A stretch of DNA of 64,000 nucleotides from Dyella_A ginsengisoli (GCF_044904665.1 NZ_JADIKM010000005.1:261446-325445), one strand, 5' to 3'. Counted from the first letter of the stretch, positions 17,730-26,134 are shown. Notes: generated from the letters alone by a model not told the origin. A program made the numbers and translations.

Positions 17730-18950
17730 TCAGCTTGCCTTGCGCGTCATCGGTAGGACGTTGCCCCCAACCTTCAATGTGTCCAAGTAGTCCGCCCATG
17801 CCGCCATCATGTTGCGGCGTTCGGCAAGGTGCGCGGTGCGGTTGTAAGCGCGACCGTTTGGGTCTTTGACGGCGTGGGCTAACTGGTGCTCGATGTAGTC
17901 CGGGCGGAAGTGCAGCACTTCGTCTAGAACCGTGCGCGCCATTGCTCGAAAGCCGTGGCCGCTCATTTCGCCGGTGCCGTAGCCCATTCGGCGGAGCGCC
18001 GACAGCACCGCGTTGTTGCTCATGGGGCGCTGCGGACTGCGCGCGCTTGGGAACACATAGCGCCCCCGGCCAGTGAGGGCCTGCAGCTCGCGCAGGATTT
18101 CGACGGCCTGCGGAGCTAGTGGCACAAGGTGCGGCTCGCGCATCTTCATTTTCTCGGCTGGGATGTTCCATTGCGCCGTGTCCAGGTCGAACTCGGCCCA
18201 CTCTGCTTGCCGCAGCTCGCCGGGGCGCACGAACAGCAGCGGCGCAAGCTTCAGCGCGCACTTGGTCACCAGTGAGCCTTGGTAAGCGTCCATGGCGCGC
18301 AGCAGGCCGCCGATGGCGTGCGGGTCGGTGATGGCGGCCAGATGGGTCTGCTTGACCGGGGGCAGGGCGCCCTTCAGGTCGGCAACGGGGTTGCGCTCCG
18401 CGCGGCCGGTGGCGATGGCATAGCGCATTACCTGCCCACAGTTCTGCAGCACGCGATGCGCCGACTCGACCGCGCCGCGATCCACGATGCGGTTCACCGT
18501 GGCCAAAAACTCCTTGGCCGCTATGTCGGCAATCGGCCGACTGCCCAGCCATGGGAAAATGTCGTTTTCCATCCGCAGCATGATCCGGCTGGCGTGCAGC
18601 TCCACCCAGGTGGCGGATTGCTTGGCATGCCACTCGCGCGCGATCACTTCAAAGCTGTTCGCCGCCCGTTCCTCGCCGGCGCTCTTTGCGGCCTTCCGCT
18701 GCTGCCCGGGGTCGACGCCTGCGGCCAACAACTTGCGCGCTGTGTCGCGCTTCTCGCGGGCGTCCTTCAGGCCGGTATCGGGGTAGGTGCCCATGCTCAG
18801 GGTCTTGCGCTTACCGTCAAAGCGGTAGTCAAAGCGCCACCAGCGCGAGCCGTTGGGGTTCAGCAGCAGATACAGCCCGCCGCCGTCGGCCATCTTGATC
18901 GGCTTGGCACCGGGCTTGGCGGAGCGTATGGCGGTATCGGCGAGCGGCAT
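17730..18950 (-). CDS. P4-type tyrosine integrase
   Basis: The 406-residue recombinase integrates and excises the element. The N-terminal MPLADTAIRSAKPG...LYLLLNPNGSRWWRF...LSMGTYPDTGLKDAREKRD is the arm-binding domain typical of P4-like integrases. The catalytic residues are readable: Arg242 in VRPGEL, His332 and Arg335 in HGFRAMART, His359 and nucleophile Tyr369 in GRAYN. Length is normal. I chose the ATG at 18950 because integrases of this family start MxLTDxxIR. The gene reads away from ssrA, with its start 164 bases from the tmRNA 3' end. It looks intact. Confidence 0.95.
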   Translation of the reverse strand: MPLADTAIRSAKPGAKPIKMADGGGLYLLLNPNGSRWWRFDYRFDGKRKTLSMGTYPDTGLKDAREKRDTARKLLAAGVDPGQQRKAAKSAGEERAANSFEVIAREWHAKQSATWVELHASRIMLRMENDIFPWLGSRPIADIAAKEFLATVNRIVDRGAVESAHRVLQNCGQVMRYAIATGRAERNPVADLKGALPPVKQTHLAAITDPHAIGGLLRAMDAYQGSLVTKCALKLAPLLFVRPGELRQAEWAEFDLDTAQWNIPAEKMKMREPHLVPLAPQAVEILRELQALTGRGRYVFPSARSPQRPMSNNAVLSALRRMGYGTGEMSGHGFRAMARTVLDEVLHFRPDYIEHQLAHAVKDPNGRAYNRTAHLAERRNMMAAWADYLDTLKVGGNVLPMTRKAS

Positions 18951-18979
18951 GACGGTAACACCCAGGCCAGAAGGGCCAT

Positions 18980-19010
18980 CTACCGCCAAAGCTACCGTCA
19001 GTTACCGTCG
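18980..19010. repeat. Triple TACCGYC repeats, candidate integrase arm sites (int end)
   Basis: CTACCGCCAA, GCTACCGTCA and GTTACCGTCG follow each other at 10-11-base spacing, and an inverted copy (GACGGTAA) lies at 18951-18958 next to the integrase start codon. The distal end of the element has the matching pair at 13651-13672. Binding here would also let the integrase repress its own gene. Confidence 0.5.
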
Positions 19011-19045
19011 GATTGCAACGGACTAGGTTGGACGTCTTTGGGCAC

Positions 19046-19088
19046 AAAAAAGGCCGGAACCTTTGCTTTTGCTAGGTTTACCGGCCTT
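19046..19088 (-). terminator. Intrinsic terminator currently following ssrA
   Basis: On the minus strand AAGGCCGG pairs with CCGGCCTT, extended by an AACC/GGTT inner stem, and is followed by six T. It begins 26 bases after the mature tmRNA 3' end. It lies inside the element, so the element appears to bring its own replacement terminator for ssrA. Confidence 0.8.
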
Positions 19089-19111
19089 CGTTGGACTTCT
19101 TTGGAGCTTGA

Positions 19112-19468
<357 letters not shown>

Positions 19469-19492
19469 GGGGAAACTTGTGACAGCCAATGA

Positions 19493-19522
19493 AGTATATG
19501 GTGTCGGCTTTGCGCACATCAA
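19493..19522 (-). promoter_or_regulatory. Candidate sigma-70 promoter of ssrA
   Basis: TTGATG (19522-19517) and TATACT (19498-19493) are separated by 18 bases. Transcription would start some 17 bases before the mature 5' end, which leaves a short leader for RNase P to remove, as is usual for tmRNA precursors. Confidence 0.55.
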
Positions 19523-19578
19523 TGAAGGCTTCGCGCCAGCGGTGCAAGAACGCACCTGCGGTTCAGCCGACGCGCCCA

Positions 19579-20070
19579 TCAACCTTGGCGATTGTGTGCG
19601 TTCATCGTGCGCTGCTTTTCGCGTTGCCAGTCGCGCTCTTTCTCGGTGTCGCGCTTGTCGTGCTCCTGCTTGCCGCGCGCCACGCCGACCTCGACCTTCA
19701 CCTTGTTGCCCTTCCAGTACATCGCGGTGGGCACGATGGTGTAGCCCTTGCGCTCGACCGCGCCGATCAGCTGGTCGATCTCATGTTTGTGCAGCAACAG
19801 CTTGCGGGTGCGACGGTCCTCGGCAATGACGTGGGTGGAGGCGCTGATCAGTGGCGGAATGGACGCGCCATGCAGGAAGATCTCGCCGTCACGGATCATG
19901 GCGAAGCTCTCGCCGAAATTGATGCGCCCTGCGCGCAGCGCCTTCAGCTCCCACCCCTGCAGGGCGATGCCCGCCTCGTAGCGTTGGTCGATGTGGTACT
20001 CGAAGCGTGCGCGCTTGTTGAGCGCGATGGTGCCGCCGCCCTTGGTGTCCTTGTCCTTGCTTTTGGCCAT
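19579..20070 (-). CDS. smpB: SsrA-binding protein SmpB
   Basis: The 163-residue protein binds tmRNA and brings it to stalled ribosomes. The core reads NKRARFEYHIDQRYEAGIALQGWELKALR, a signature of SmpB, and later KLLLHKHEIDQLIG and KGYTIVPTAMYWK. The C-terminal tail KQEHDKRDTEKERDWQREKQR is the basic helix that enters the mRNA channel. The start ATG at 20070 gives MAKSKDKD, normal for the family. It is directly upstream of ssrA on the same strand, so the rescue system is encoded as a unit. Confidence 0.97.
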   Translation of the reverse strand: MAKSKDKDTKGGGTIALNKRARFEYHIDQRYEAGIALQGWELKALRAGRINFGESFAMIRDGEIFLHGASIPPLISASTHVIAEDRRTRKLLLHKHEIDQLIGAVERKGYTIVPTAMYWKGNKVKVEVGVARGKQEHDKRDTEKERDWQREKQRTMNAHNRQG

Positions 20071-20154
20071 GTCCGCTAGACTTCCGGGCTGTTGCCCTGT
20101 GCCGGCTTGGCCGCATATCGGGCCGTACCTGGATGTTTTTTTGAAGAGGCTACC

Positions 20155-20586
20155 GTGATCGAGATTCGCCGCAGCGCGCTGGTGCCGTATACGCCCGCGC
20201 AGATGTTCGATCTGGTCAACGATGTCGAAGCATACCCAAAGCGCTTTGCCTGGTGTTCCGGTTCGCAGGTTTTCGAGCGCGGCGAGAACATGCTGGTGGC
20301 GCGGCTCGATCTCAAGATGGTGGGCTTCAACCAGAGCTTCACCACCCGCAACACGCTCGATCGCCCGCATCGCCTGCAGATGAGCCTGGTCGATGGCCCG
20401 TTCCGCAGCCTGGAAGGCTTGTGGTCGTTTACCGCGCTCGGCGACAGCGGATGCAAGATCGAATTCGCGCTGGACATCGACTACGCCGGATGGCTCGGCG
20501 CCGGCGCGGTGAAGCTCGGGTTCCAGGGGCTCGCCAGCCGCATGGTCGAGGACTTCAGCCGCGAGGCGAAGCGGGCCTATGGCTGA
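20155..20586 (+). CDS. ratA: RatA/COQ10-like START-domain protein
   Basis: The 143-residue protein belongs to the RatA (PasT) family, related to mitochondrial Coq10, a ubiquinone-binding START-like fold also described as blocking 50S subunit joining in E. coli. The pattern IRRSALVPYTPAQMFDLVNDVEAYPKRF at the N-terminus and WSFTALGDSGCKIEFALDIDY in the middle are typical. Translation starts with GTG at 20155, with AGAGG upstream. It is divergent from smpB, the usual arrangement, and overlaps ratB by eight bases. Confidence 0.93.
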   Translation: MIEIRRSALVPYTPAQMFDLVNDVEAYPKRFAWCSGSQVFERGENMLVARLDLKMVGFNQSFTTRNTLDRPHRLQMSLVDGPFRSLEGLWSFTALGDSGCKIEFALDIDYAGWLGAGAVKLGFQGLASRMVEDFSREAKRAYG

Positions 20587-20866
20587 GCCGCAGGTCGAGA
20601 TCGAGATCGTGTGGCCCCGACCGGAAGGGCCTCGTTCCTGGCGACTGCGGCTGCCGGCCGGTTCGACGGCAGCCGATGCATTGGCCACGGTGGTGCTGGC
20701 CGAGGGTTGGTCGCAGGACCCGTTCGAGGGATCGCCGCTGGGCGTGTTTTCCCGTCGAATCGAGCCGGCCTATGTCCTGCAAGGCGGCGACCGGCTGGAA
20801 ATCTACCGATCGCTGCAGGTCGATCCGAAAGACGCCCGCCGCCGACGGGCGTCGCGCTCGCGCTGA
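20579..20866 (+). CDS. ratB: RnfH-family ubiquitin-like protein
   Basis: This 95-residue protein has the small beta-grasp fold of RnfH/RatB: IEIVWPRPEGPRSWRLRLPAGSTAADAL, then GVFSRRIEPAYVLQGGDRLEIYRSLQVDPKDARRRRA, where the GDRLEIYRPL-like motif is the family signature. Its biochemical role is unsettled. It overlaps ratA by eight bases and is translated with it. Two tandem hairpins cover its last codons and the stop. Confidence 0.92.
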   Translation: MAEPQVEIEIVWPRPEGPRSWRLRLPAGSTAADALATVVLAEGWSQDPFEGSPLGVFSRRIEPAYVLQGGDRLEIYRSLQVDPKDARRRRASRSR

Positions 20867-20879
20867 GCAGCGCGAGCGC
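20831..20879. terminator. Two tandem hairpins at the ratB / bamE convergence
   Basis: GACGCCCG/CGGGCGTC (20831-20853) is followed directly by an 11-bp perfect stem GCGCTCGCGCT/AGCGCGAGCGC with loop GAGC (20854-20879). The second covers the ratB stop. No T run follows, so termination efficiency is uncertain; the pair lies between two convergent genes. Confidence 0.45.
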
Positions 20880-20897
20880 CCGGCACGCAGGTAGCGA

Positions 20898-21341
20898 TCA
20901 TTTGTCCGAGGGCTTGTCCCCGGCGCCAGCGTCCGACGGCGACTCGCTCTTGTCTCCGCGGGTTTCGTCGACGGGGTAGTTCACCTTGTATTTCTTCGTG
21001 TCGTTCAACAGCTGCTGGGCGTCTTGGGCAAAGAAGTCGCCTTCGGTGCGCACCAGCGTGTCGTTGTTGAAGGTGAGGGTGAAGGTGCGAACCTTGATCT
21101 CGCCGCCGCGATGCTGCTGGGTGGAGACGTAGTCCCAGCGATCCTGCTCGAACGGGCTGGCCACCGAGGGCGAGCCCATGAGCACGAGGACCTGGCGCTT
21201 CGTCATGCCTGGCTTGAGTTGCGCAACCGCTTCCTTGGTCAGGATGTTGCCCTGCTGCACGTCGGGGGTATACACAAGGCGGCAACTGGCCAGGGACAGC
21301 GCCAGCGTGGCGAAACCCAGCGTGCGAATCAGCTTTTGCAT
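20898..21341 (-). CDS. bamE: Outer membrane assembly lipoprotein BamE (OmlA)
   Basis: The 147-residue lipoprotein is part of the BAM complex that inserts beta-barrel proteins into the outer membrane. Its lipobox L-A-S-C puts the lipid on Cys20. The core has VYTPDVQQGNILTKEAVAQLKPGMTKRQVLVLMGSP, a clear BamE/SmpA signature. The C-terminal tail after residue 120 is acidic and low-complexity. It is divergent from fur; in Xanthomonas the omlA and fur promoters are known to overlap, and the 74-base gap here allows the same. Confidence 0.95.
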   Translation of the reverse strand: MQKLIRTLGFATLALSLASCRLVYTPDVQQGNILTKEAVAQLKPGMTKRQVLVLMGSPSVASPFEQDRWDYVSTQQHRGGEIKVRTFTLTFNNDTLVRTEGDFFAQDAQQLLNDTKKYKVNYPVDETRGDKSESPSDAGAGDKPSDK

Positions 21342-21415
21342 GCGTGTTGCGTCCCGAACGTAAAGGTGGTGGATGATACACTAACGGTCTTGCGGTACCG
21401 CGCGTGGAGCTTGCA

Positions 21416-21832
21416 ATGGATCAGGAAACCCGGGAGCTGCGCAAGGCAGGACTCAAGGTCACGCACCCGCGCATGCGCATCCTGCAGATCTTCGAGGAAG
21501 AGGGAGTCCAGCACCTCTCCGCCGAGGACATCTATCGGAAACTGCTCGCCTCCCAGGAAGACATCGGGCTCGCCACCGTCTACCGAGTGCTGACCCAGTT
21601 CGAGGCCGCCGGCATTCTGATGAAGCACAATTTCGAAGGTGGTCAGGCGGTCTATGAACTTGATCGCGGCAAGCACCACGATCACATGATCGATGTGGAC
21701 AGCGGAAAGGTGATCGAGTTCGTCAGCGAGGAGATCGAGCGTCTGCAGAAGGAGATTGCCGCCCGGCATGGTTACGAGCTGGAAGACCACAGCCTCGTGC
21801 TTTACGTGCGTCCCAAGGGCAGCCGGAAATAA
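21416..21832 (+). CDS. fur: Ferric uptake regulator Fur
   Basis: Fur represses iron-uptake genes when loaded with ferrous iron. The 138-residue protein has the winged helix in LRKAGLKVTHPRMRILQIFEE and SAEDIYRKLLASQEDIGLATVYRVLTQFEAAG, and the metal-binding KHHDHMIDVDSGKVIEF. The CxxC pair that holds structural zinc in E. coli Fur is absent (DVDS instead), as in Pseudomonas Fur. The ATG at 21416 has GGAG six bases upstream, better than the in-frame GTG at 21404. It is divergent from bamE. Confidence 0.97.
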   Translation: MDQETRELRKAGLKVTHPRMRILQIFEEEGVQHLSAEDIYRKLLASQEDIGLATVYRVLTQFEAAGILMKHNFEGGQAVYELDRGKHHDHMIDVDSGKVIEFVSEEIERLQKEIAARHGYELEDHSLVLYVRPKGSRK

Positions 21833-21897
21833 CCCGCTCCGCCGGTTCACGGCGGGCCGACGACGGGTCGCCTCCAACCTGCCACTGAAGTACAGAC

Positions 21898-21936
21898 GAA
21901 AAAAAGCCGCAGGAGGACTCCTGTCCACCCACGGCT
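21898..21936 (-). terminator. Intrinsic terminator, minus strand, after histidine kinase gene
   Basis: Read leftward, AAGCCG pairs with CGGCTT at the base, with an inner AGGA/TCCT pairing, followed by a run of T. It is over 200 bases beyond the kinase stop, which leaves room for the small frame at 21943-22077. Confidence 0.6.
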
Positions 21937-21942
21937 TATCCG

Positions 21943-22077
21943 TTACCTGGTGGCGTCCGGATCGTAGGCGAATTGCTCGCGCTGATCCGAAACGCCGTTG
22001 GTACCGGCCGAGCAGCAGTCCTTGCCACCCTTCGAAGCCACCGTCCCCACGGTGACTTCGGCACGCCATCTTGCAAT
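21943..22077 (-). CDS. Possible small Cys-Cys protein with non-standard start
   Basis: A 44-codon minus-strand frame ends in ...KGGKDCCSAGTNGVSDQ...FAYDPDATR. Its codon use is strongly GC-biased at third positions, like a real gene of this genome, and it ends six bases before the terminator stem region. There is no ATG in frame; an ATT preceded by GGGGGAG at suitable distance is the best start I can offer. I do not recognise a family. It may be a genuine small protein, or the tail of a decayed gene. Confidence 0.3.
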   Translation of the reverse strand: MARWRAEVTVGTVASKGGKDCCSAGTNGVSDQREQFAYDPDATR

Positions 22078-22145
22078 GGCGGCTCCCCCACATCGATGGA
22101 TTCGATCCTAACGAACCCTTCACGAACCGTGTATCGGAAAAATTC

Positions 22146-23756
22146 CTAGGCCGTGCGCGCGCTGAGGGTGGATTTCGGAGGCGGGGCGTTGTTGCCGCGC
22201 AGCAAAATGCGCAGGTGAACCCCCGAAGGGGACTGCCGCAGGCGGAACAGTCCACCCAGCGACGTCACCCGATCACGCATGCCTTGCAGGCCCCGCCCGC
22301 CGCGGGGCACCGTGCCGGGCAGGCCAATGCCGTCGTCACGTATGTCCAGCAAAGCCAGCGGGGTGCCGTGGCGTTCCCCGATGCGCAGCCGGAGCCGGAA
22401 ATGGCTTGCCTGTGCATGTTTGACGGTATTCGTAGCGCTTTCCTGCACAAGACGGTAGATCGCCGTGCGCGTGTCGTCATCAAGCAGCCGGGGATCGCCA
22501 TACATGTCCGTCATGTAGGCGATGCCCGCTGTGTCCAGCAGGTCGCGGATCGGTCCTTCCTCAAGCGCCCGCAACAGGCCGAATTCATCCAGCACGGCCG
22601 GGCGAAGGTCATCCAGCAACCGGTGCAAGGCGCGTCGCATGTGGCCGAGGATGGTGTTGACCGAATGGCCCACATCTTCCATGCCGACCGCCTTCAGGCG
22701 CCCCTGCGCGAGCTTGATGTGGGTCTGGATGGCGGTGATGTTCTGCCCCAGCTCGTCGTGGAGTTCGGCGGCCATGTAGCGTCGCTGGCTTTCCTCGGCC
22801 TGCAGGTTGCCACGCGCGGCATCGCGCAGCTGGCGGGCAAGCTGGTCGAGTCGTCGGTTCACCGCGGCCAGGTAGACGTTCTGCTCGGCGACCCGTTCGC
22901 TGCTGCGGCGCAAGGCGTCGGTCGCCGAGCCGAGCATCAGCGCGCCTGTGCCTGCTACCGCAAGGAACAGGTAGCCGGAGGCGCTGGGCATCGATTGGCC
23001 GACCACGTAGTCCACCAGGCTCATGCCCATGCTGGTGGTGACCATGGCGAGGCTGGCGCCGCGCCAGCCATGGCGGAAGGCGAAGAACATCACCGGGGCG
23101 AGTGAAAGCACGCGCGCAAACTGGGGTTGTGGCGCGGCGTGCTCGGAAAGCATCAGCAGGATCGCCATCGACGGCAGCATGACCAGCAGGCCATCCATGA
23201 TCAGATGGGCCAGCATCCGGCGACTTGGGCGGGCTCGTGCCAGCATGATCATCACCGGGACGATCAGCAGCACGCCCAGATAGTTGCTCAGCAGGTCCAG
23301 TCCGAGCGCTTCCACCATCGGGCTGGAGGGGGTGGTCTGGTGCATCAGTGCCAGCAGCGCCGCATCGATGGCGGTAGTGGCCGTCACGATCAGCACGGCC
23401 GACAGGAGCAGGCGCGTCACGTCCTCCGGAACGCGCAGGCTTGGGTGCAGGTTGGCCTTGCGCAACAGCCACAGTCCGGTGGCCACGATCAGCGGATCAG
23501 GCAGGTCTCCCAAAAGAAAGCCGAGCCAGCCCATCGCGGCGTCGCGGTGGATTTCCAGCGCCGCGCTGGCACCCAGCTCCAGGCCCAGCAGCCATGGCCA
23601 CTGGCGTGTGGGGGTGAGCAGCAGGGCGCCGAAGCGCAGCCCGAAGGGAAGCATCCAGTAGGGTTGCTCGGTGGGCCACAGCGCCAGCCAGGCGAGCAGG
23701 TAGCACGCGCCCAGAAACGGGCCGGAAGTGAGGAGACGGGTGGTCTGGATCCGCAT
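22146..23756 (-). CDS. MASE1-type membrane sensor histidine kinase (UhpB-like)
   Basis: The 536-residue kinase has roughly eight N-terminal membrane helices (residues 10-280) of MASE1 type, a coiled linker (SSERVAEQNVYLAAVNRRLDQLARQL), a HisKA_3 domain with phospho-acceptor His333 in ELHDELGQNITAI, and a C-terminal ATPase with the N box VQESATNTVKHAQA and G boxes DDGIGLP and GRGLQGMRDRV. It phosphorylates the divergent NarL-type regulator 66 bases away. The signal is unknown; the resemblance to UhpB (sugar-phosphate sensing) is architectural only. Confidence 0.93.
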   Translation of the reverse strand: MRIQTTRLLTSGPFLGACYLLAWLALWPTEQPYWMLPFGLRFGALLLTPTRQWPWLLGLELGASAALEIHRDAAMGWLGFLLGDLPDPLIVATGLWLLRKANLHPSLRVPEDVTRLLLSAVLIVTATTAIDAALLALMHQTTPSSPMVEALGLDLLSNYLGVLLIVPVMIMLARARPSRRMLAHLIMDGLLVMLPSMAILLMLSEHAAPQPQFARVLSLAPVMFFAFRHGWRGASLAMVTTSMGMSLVDYVVGQSMPSASGYLFLAVAGTGALMLGSATDALRRSSERVAEQNVYLAAVNRRLDQLARQLRDAARGNLQAEESQRRYMAAELHDELGQNITAIQTHIKLAQGRLKAVGMEDVGHSVNTILGHMRRALHRLLDDLRPAVLDEFGLLRALEEGPIRDLLDTAGIAYMTDMYGDPRLLDDDTRTAIYRLVQESATNTVKHAQASHFRLRLRIGERHGTPLALLDIRDDGIGLPGTVPRGGRGLQGMRDRVTSLGGLFRLRQSPSGVHLRILLRGNNAPPPKSTLSARTA

Positions 23757-23822
23757 CGGGGCATGTTACATGTGCGATGCTTCGGCAGGATGAGGAGGCC
23801 GCACCGCGGTCGAGGGAGAGGC

Positions 23823-24458
23823 ATGTACAGCATCGTTCTGGTCGATGACCACGCCATCGTGCGCGAGGGATTCAAGCGCCTGATCGAGATGGAGCCGGAT
23901 CTGGAAGTGGTCGCGGAATGCCGCTGCGCGGACGATGCGGTCGACGCGATCAACCGGCGTTCGCCGGACCTGGTGGCGCTGGACCTGTCTCTGCCCGACG
24001 GCAGCGGCCTGCCGTTGATCGAACACCTGCTGAGCGTCTCTCCTTCCAGCCGCATCGTGGTGCTGAGCATGCACGACGGCGAGCCTTACGTGTCCGAGGC
24101 GCTGCGTCGTGGAGCGAGCGGCTACGTGACCAAGGGCGTGGCGCCGGAGGAACTGGTGGCCGGGCTTCGCGCCGTGATGAACGGGGAGTGCTATCTCAGC
24201 TCCGATCTGCGCCGGCGCCGCGCCGAGCGGCCAGCCGAAGCGCTCGATCCGATCCAGCGCCTGACCGCCCGCGAGCGCGAAGTCTTCCTGCTGCTGGCAG
24301 CCGGGCGGGCCCCCAAGCAGGTGGCCGCCGAACTGGGTATTGGCCAGAAGACCGTCTACATCCACCGCGCCAGCCTGATGGGCAAGCTGGGCGCCGGTTC
24401 GGAGCTCGATCTTTACCGCATGGCCGCCGAGCGCGGTTTGCTGGAAGGCCCCGGCTGA
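23823..24458 (+). CDS. NarL/FixJ-family response regulator (UhpA-like)
   Basis: The 211-residue regulator has a receiver domain with acidic pocket Asp8-Asp9, phospho-acceptor Asp54 in LVALDLSLPDG, and Lys in YVTKGVAP, followed by a LuxR-type helix-turn-helix (LTAREREVFLLLAAGRAPKQVAAELGIGQKTVYIHRASLMGKL). The ATG at 23823 has GAGGGAGAGG just upstream; a much longer upstream frame is a shadow of the kinase gene. It is divergent from its partner kinase. The pair sits between fur and recN, which are neighbours in Xanthomonas. Confidence 0.95.
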   Translation: MYSIVLVDDHAIVREGFKRLIEMEPDLEVVAECRCADDAVDAINRRSPDLVALDLSLPDGSGLPLIEHLLSVSPSSRIVVLSMHDGEPYVSEALRRGASGYVTKGVAPEELVAGLRAVMNGECYLSSDLRRRRAERPAEALDPIQRLTAREREVFLLLAAGRAPKQVAAELGIGQKTVYIHRASLMGKLGAGSELDLYRMAAERGLLEGPG

Positions 24459-24460
24459 GC

Positions 24461-26134
24461 TCAGCCCGCCTGCGCGCGCTCGAGCATCTGCTTGGCGTGG
24501 GCGCGGGTCGCCTGGGTGATCTCCACGCCGCCGAGCATGCGGGCCAGCTCGGCCCGGCGGCCGGCCGCGTCGAGCGCTTCGATGCGCGTGTGGGTGGAAG
24601 CCTCGTCGCTGTGCTTGCTGACCAGCAGGTGGGCATGTCCCTGTGCTGCCACCTGCGGCAGATGGGTCACGCACAGCACCTGTCGCATCGCGCCCAGTGA
24701 ACGCAGCTTCTGCCCGACCACTTCGGCCACGGCGCCGCCGATGCCAGTGTCGACCTCGTCGAAGACCATGGTGCCCACACTGTCCTTGCCCAATGTAGCC
24801 ACCTCGATGGCGAGGCTGATGCGGGCCAGTTCGCCGCCGGAGGCCACCTTGCGCAGTGGACGCGGCGGCTGGCCGGGATTGGCGCTGACCAGCAGCTCGC
24901 AGCGCTCGTGCCCTTGCGGGTCCGGCTCATTGTCGCCCCCGGGCTCCAGTTCGATCCGGAGCACGCCGCCGGCCATGCCGAGCTCGCCCATCAGGGTGCT
25001 GACCTCGCTGCCGAGGCGTTCGGCGGCGGCTAGGCGTTGCCGGCTCAAGCGCTCCGCGGCCGTCGCATATTCGCTTTGCAGCCGCGTCTGTCGCGCCGCC
25101 AATGCTTCCAGCGCTTCGCCCGCACCTTCGAGCTCGGTCAGCTCCTCGCGCATGGACTGCAGCTTGTCGTGAAGTTCGGCCGGTGGCAGGCGATGGCGGC
25201 GACCGAGTTCGTGCAGGCGGGTGAGGTGGGCGTCCACCTGGGCGAAGCGATCCGGGTCGAGATCCACATCCTGCGCGTAGCGCGCCAGGTCATCGGAAGC
25301 TTCGCCGAGCTGGATGCCGGCGTTGTCGACCAGCTCCAGCAGCGGGTTGAGCCGCTCATCCAGCGCGGCCAGCCGGGTCAGCTCCGCATGCGCCCGGCCC
25401 AGGGCACGGCGCAGGGCAAACTCGCTGTCTCCATCGATCAGTTCGACCACGCCGGAAGCGCCTTCGGCCAACCGCCCGGCGTTCGCCAGGCGCTTGTGCG
25501 AGGCTTCCAGCTCGACCAGCTCGGCCGGCGGAAGCGCCCACTTTTCCAGTTCGCCGACCTCGTGGCGCAGCAGTTCCAGGCGCTTGTCGCGATCGTCGCC
25601 GCCGCTGAGCTTGCGGATGCGCGCACCGAGCTCGCGCCACTGCACCGCCAGCTCGCGGACCTGGCCCAGCGTCTCCTCATTGCCGGCATAGGCGTCCAGC
25701 AGGGTCATCTGGTGCGCACGCGACAGCAACGCCTGATGCTCGTGCTGGCCGTGGATTTCCACCAGCAGGGTGGCCAACTCACCGAGCTGGCTGGCGTTGG
25801 CCGGGCGCCCGTTGATCCATGCGCGCGAGCTGCCTTCGGCGCGGATCACGCGGCGCAGCTGGCAGGCGCCGCCGTCGTCCAGTTCCTCGCGCTGCAGCCA
25901 GGCATGCGCCTCGGGCAGGTCGCCCAGCTCGAATTCCGCGGCCAGCTCGGCGCGGTCACTGCCGGCACGCACCATGCCGCTGTCGGCGCGTGACCCGGCC
26001 AGCAGCATGAGCGCGTCGACCAGCAGCGACTTGCCGGCCCCGGTTTCTCCGCTGACCACGGTCAATCCGGGGCCGAAGGTGATCTCGGCTTCTTCAACGA
26101 CGGCGAAATGTCGGACGTAAAGCGAAGTGAGCAT
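24461..26134 (-). CDS. recN: DNA repair protein RecN
   Basis: RecN is an SMC-like ATPase that helps recombinational repair of double-strand breaks. The 557-residue protein has Walker A GETGAGKS at residues 29-36, a long coiled-coil middle rich in Leu/Glu/Arg, the ABC signature KVASGGELARISLAIE, and Walker B TMVFDEVDTGIGG. The ATG at 26134 gives MLTSLYVRHFAVVEE, the normal family start. It ends two bases after the response regulator's stop on the opposite strand and is divergent from hrcA. Confidence 0.97.
   Translation of the reverse strand: MLTSLYVRHFAVVEEAEITFGPGLTVVSGETGAGKSLLVDALMLLAGSRADSGMVRAGSDRAELAAEFELGDLPEAHAWLQREELDDGGACQLRRVIRAEGSSRAWINGRPANASQLGELATLLVEIHGQHEHQALLSRAHQMTLLDAYAGNEETLGQVRELAVQWRELGARIRKLSGGDDRDKRLELLRHEVGELEKWALPPAELVELEASHKRLANAGRLAEGASGVVELIDGDSEFALRRALGRAHAELTRLAALDERLNPLLELVDNAGIQLGEASDDLARYAQDVDLDPDRFAQVDAHLTRLHELGRRHRLPPAELHDKLQSMREELTELEGAGEALEALAARQTRLQSEYATAAERLSRQRLAAAERLGSEVSTLMGELGMAGGVLRIELEPGGDNEPDPQGHERCELLVSANPGQPPRPLRKVASGGELARISLAIEVATLGKDSVGTMVFDEVDTGIGGAVAEVVGQKLRSLGAMRQVLCVTHLPQVAAQGHAHLLVSKHSDEASTHTRIEALDAAGRRAELARMLGGVEITQATRAHAKQMLERAQAG

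Larger units (their letters stand above)
21833..22145. other. Gap between convergent fur and histidine kinase genes
   Basis: These 313 bases hold a minus-strand terminator near 21898-21935 (AAGCCG...CGGCTT followed by seven T) and a possible small minus-strand gene (listed separately). The terminator serves the histidine kinase transcript or that small gene. Otherwise I see nothing. Confidence 0.5.
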
